6,778 nt of DNA from Bacteroidales bacterium (GTDB lineage: Bacteria > Bacteroidota > Bacteroidia > Bacteroidales > VadinHA17). Below are positions 6,458 through 6,778 of the stretch, piece after piece (positions within the stretch are counted from its first letter, which is position 1; each line of letters starts with the position of its first letter). Under the pieces are notes generated by a model. The model ran no database searches and was not told where the DNA came from. It worked only from the letters and a program-made list of their open reading frames with translations. Location: NCBI GenBank assembly GCA_013314865.1, contig JABUEV010000135.1, positions 1 through 6,778 on the forward strand. The letters run 5' to 3'. The position numbers and the translations under genes are program-made.

Positions 6458-6537
6458 TTCTGCCCGGATGGCAGGGCCGAGCGATCAGAAATTGCCCGGC
6501 GGGCAATTTCAGCGAGGAGCCAGCCTGCAGGGACGGC
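6458..6537 (+). repeat. hairpin repeat element B (second copy, inside tRNA-Leu)
   Basis: Positions 6458-6481 are identical to the first 24 nt of element A (5933-5956). CGAGGAGCCAG with its continuation (6513-6537) matches 5988-6012 at 22 of 25 positions. The 31-nt centre (6482-6512) has the same length as in A but a different sequence. It folds as a 10-bp perfect stem GAAATTGCCC / GGGCAATTTC around loop GGC (6488-6510). GCAGG (6471-6475) can pair with CCTGC (6524-6528). The 65-nt core, 6473-6537, replaces seven D-loop bases of the tRNA. Confidence 0.8.
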
Positions 6538-6603
6538 GTAGACGCGCTGGTCTCAAACACCAGTGGCAGAAATGCTGTGTGGGTTCAAGTCCCACTCCGG
6601 GTA
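6462..6603 (+). pseudogene. tRNA-Leu(CAA) copy disrupted in the D-arm by element B
   Basis: The first 11 tRNA bases (6462-6472) and the last part (6538-6603, plus C6604) are identical to the intact tRNA-Leu; the shared 3' block is 67 nt without a mismatch (6538-6604 against 6078-6144). Between them a 65-nt hairpin core replaces GGAATTG of the D-loop. Acceptor, anticodon, variable and T arms stay intact, but the D-stem drops to two pairs and one of the two D-loop Gs that contact the T-loop is lost. It is most simply a pseudogene. The absence of any mutation in the remaining parts means the event is recent, or the copies are kept alike by gene conversion, or the product still has a role. Confidence 0.8.
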
Positions 6604-6605
6604 CT

Positions 6606-6701
6606 GAAAAAGAGTGAGAGTGAGAGCGAGTGCGAGACGAGGAGCGGAGCGACGAAGTTCCGAGAATCGGAAGCAATCGCGAGCACTCTCATCTCTTTTT
6701 C
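6606..6701. repeat. GA-rich imperfect inverted repeat
   Basis: GAAAAAGAG (6606-6614) pairs with CTCTTTTTC (6693-6701). Pairing continues as TGAGAGTG (6615-6622) with CACTCTCA (6684-6691) after one bulged T (6692), then GCG (6626-6628) with CGC (6678-6680) after a 3-base mismatch. At the tip TTCCGA / TCGGAA with loop GAA (6658-6672) forms its own hairpin. GAGTGCGAG (6628-6636) has a second exact partner, CTCGCACTC, at 6709-6717, so two folds compete. The structure directly follows the broken tRNA and could act as a terminator or be a small palindromic element. The remaining bases to 6778 show nothing else. Confidence 0.65.
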
Positions 6702-6778
6702 CTCAAGACTCGCACTCACACTCACACTTTTTCCCTTTCAAATTTCCCGGAATATTCATAAATTATCTCTGCATCGCT

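Noticed and set aside
6473..6537. Group I or other self-splicing intron in tRNA-Leu
   Set aside because: It is only 65 nt, sits in the D-arm and not in the anticodon loop, and lacks any intron core.

Overview
The window looks like chromosomal DNA from a member of the Bacteroidota, most likely a Bacteroidales-type organism. The clues are an STN plus carboxypeptidase-regulatory-like protein of the kind found in that phylum, two lipoproteins with short lipoboxes, a Dxs with motifs typical of the group, and several matches to the Bacteroidota -7 promoter element TAnnTTTG. Genus and species cannot be told from the sequence alone.

Positions 1-4972 hold three housekeeping-type genes. A secreted or envelope protein with STN and carboxypeptidase-regulatory-like domains (3-1562, +) converges on an OmpA-family coiled-coil lipoprotein (1571-2584, -), with only 8 bp between their stops. 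Divergent from the OmpA gene is dxs (2747-4972, +), the first enzyme of the MEP isoprenoid pathway. It carries an unusual C-terminal tail of about 110 residues. After a 139-bp AT-rich gap with a perfect 16-bp palindrome comes a DUF1080/3-keto-disaccharide hydrolase-like lipoprotein (5112-5894, +). These genes do not form one obvious operon or pathway.

Positions 5895-6778 have no protein gene and are the unusual part. An intact tRNA-Leu(CAA) lies at 6060-6143. Around it are: a hairpin element (A) whose first 15 bp copy the start of the tRNA and whose end is an inverted 16-bp copy of the tRNA 5' region; four tandem 28-bp hairpin repeats; a repeated 10-bp tRNA 3' end with its flank; and a second tRNA-Leu copy (6462-6603) whose D-arm carries a 65-nt insert (B) of the same family as element A. 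The 31-nt centres of A and B have the same length and the same hairpin register but different sequences. Seven of the eight shared stem pairs differ by compensatory change on both sides. This is the strongest candidate in the window for an undescribed structured element. A GA-rich imperfect inverted repeat closes the region.

All calls come from reading motifs, base pairing and exact repeats by eye. No database search or folding program was run.
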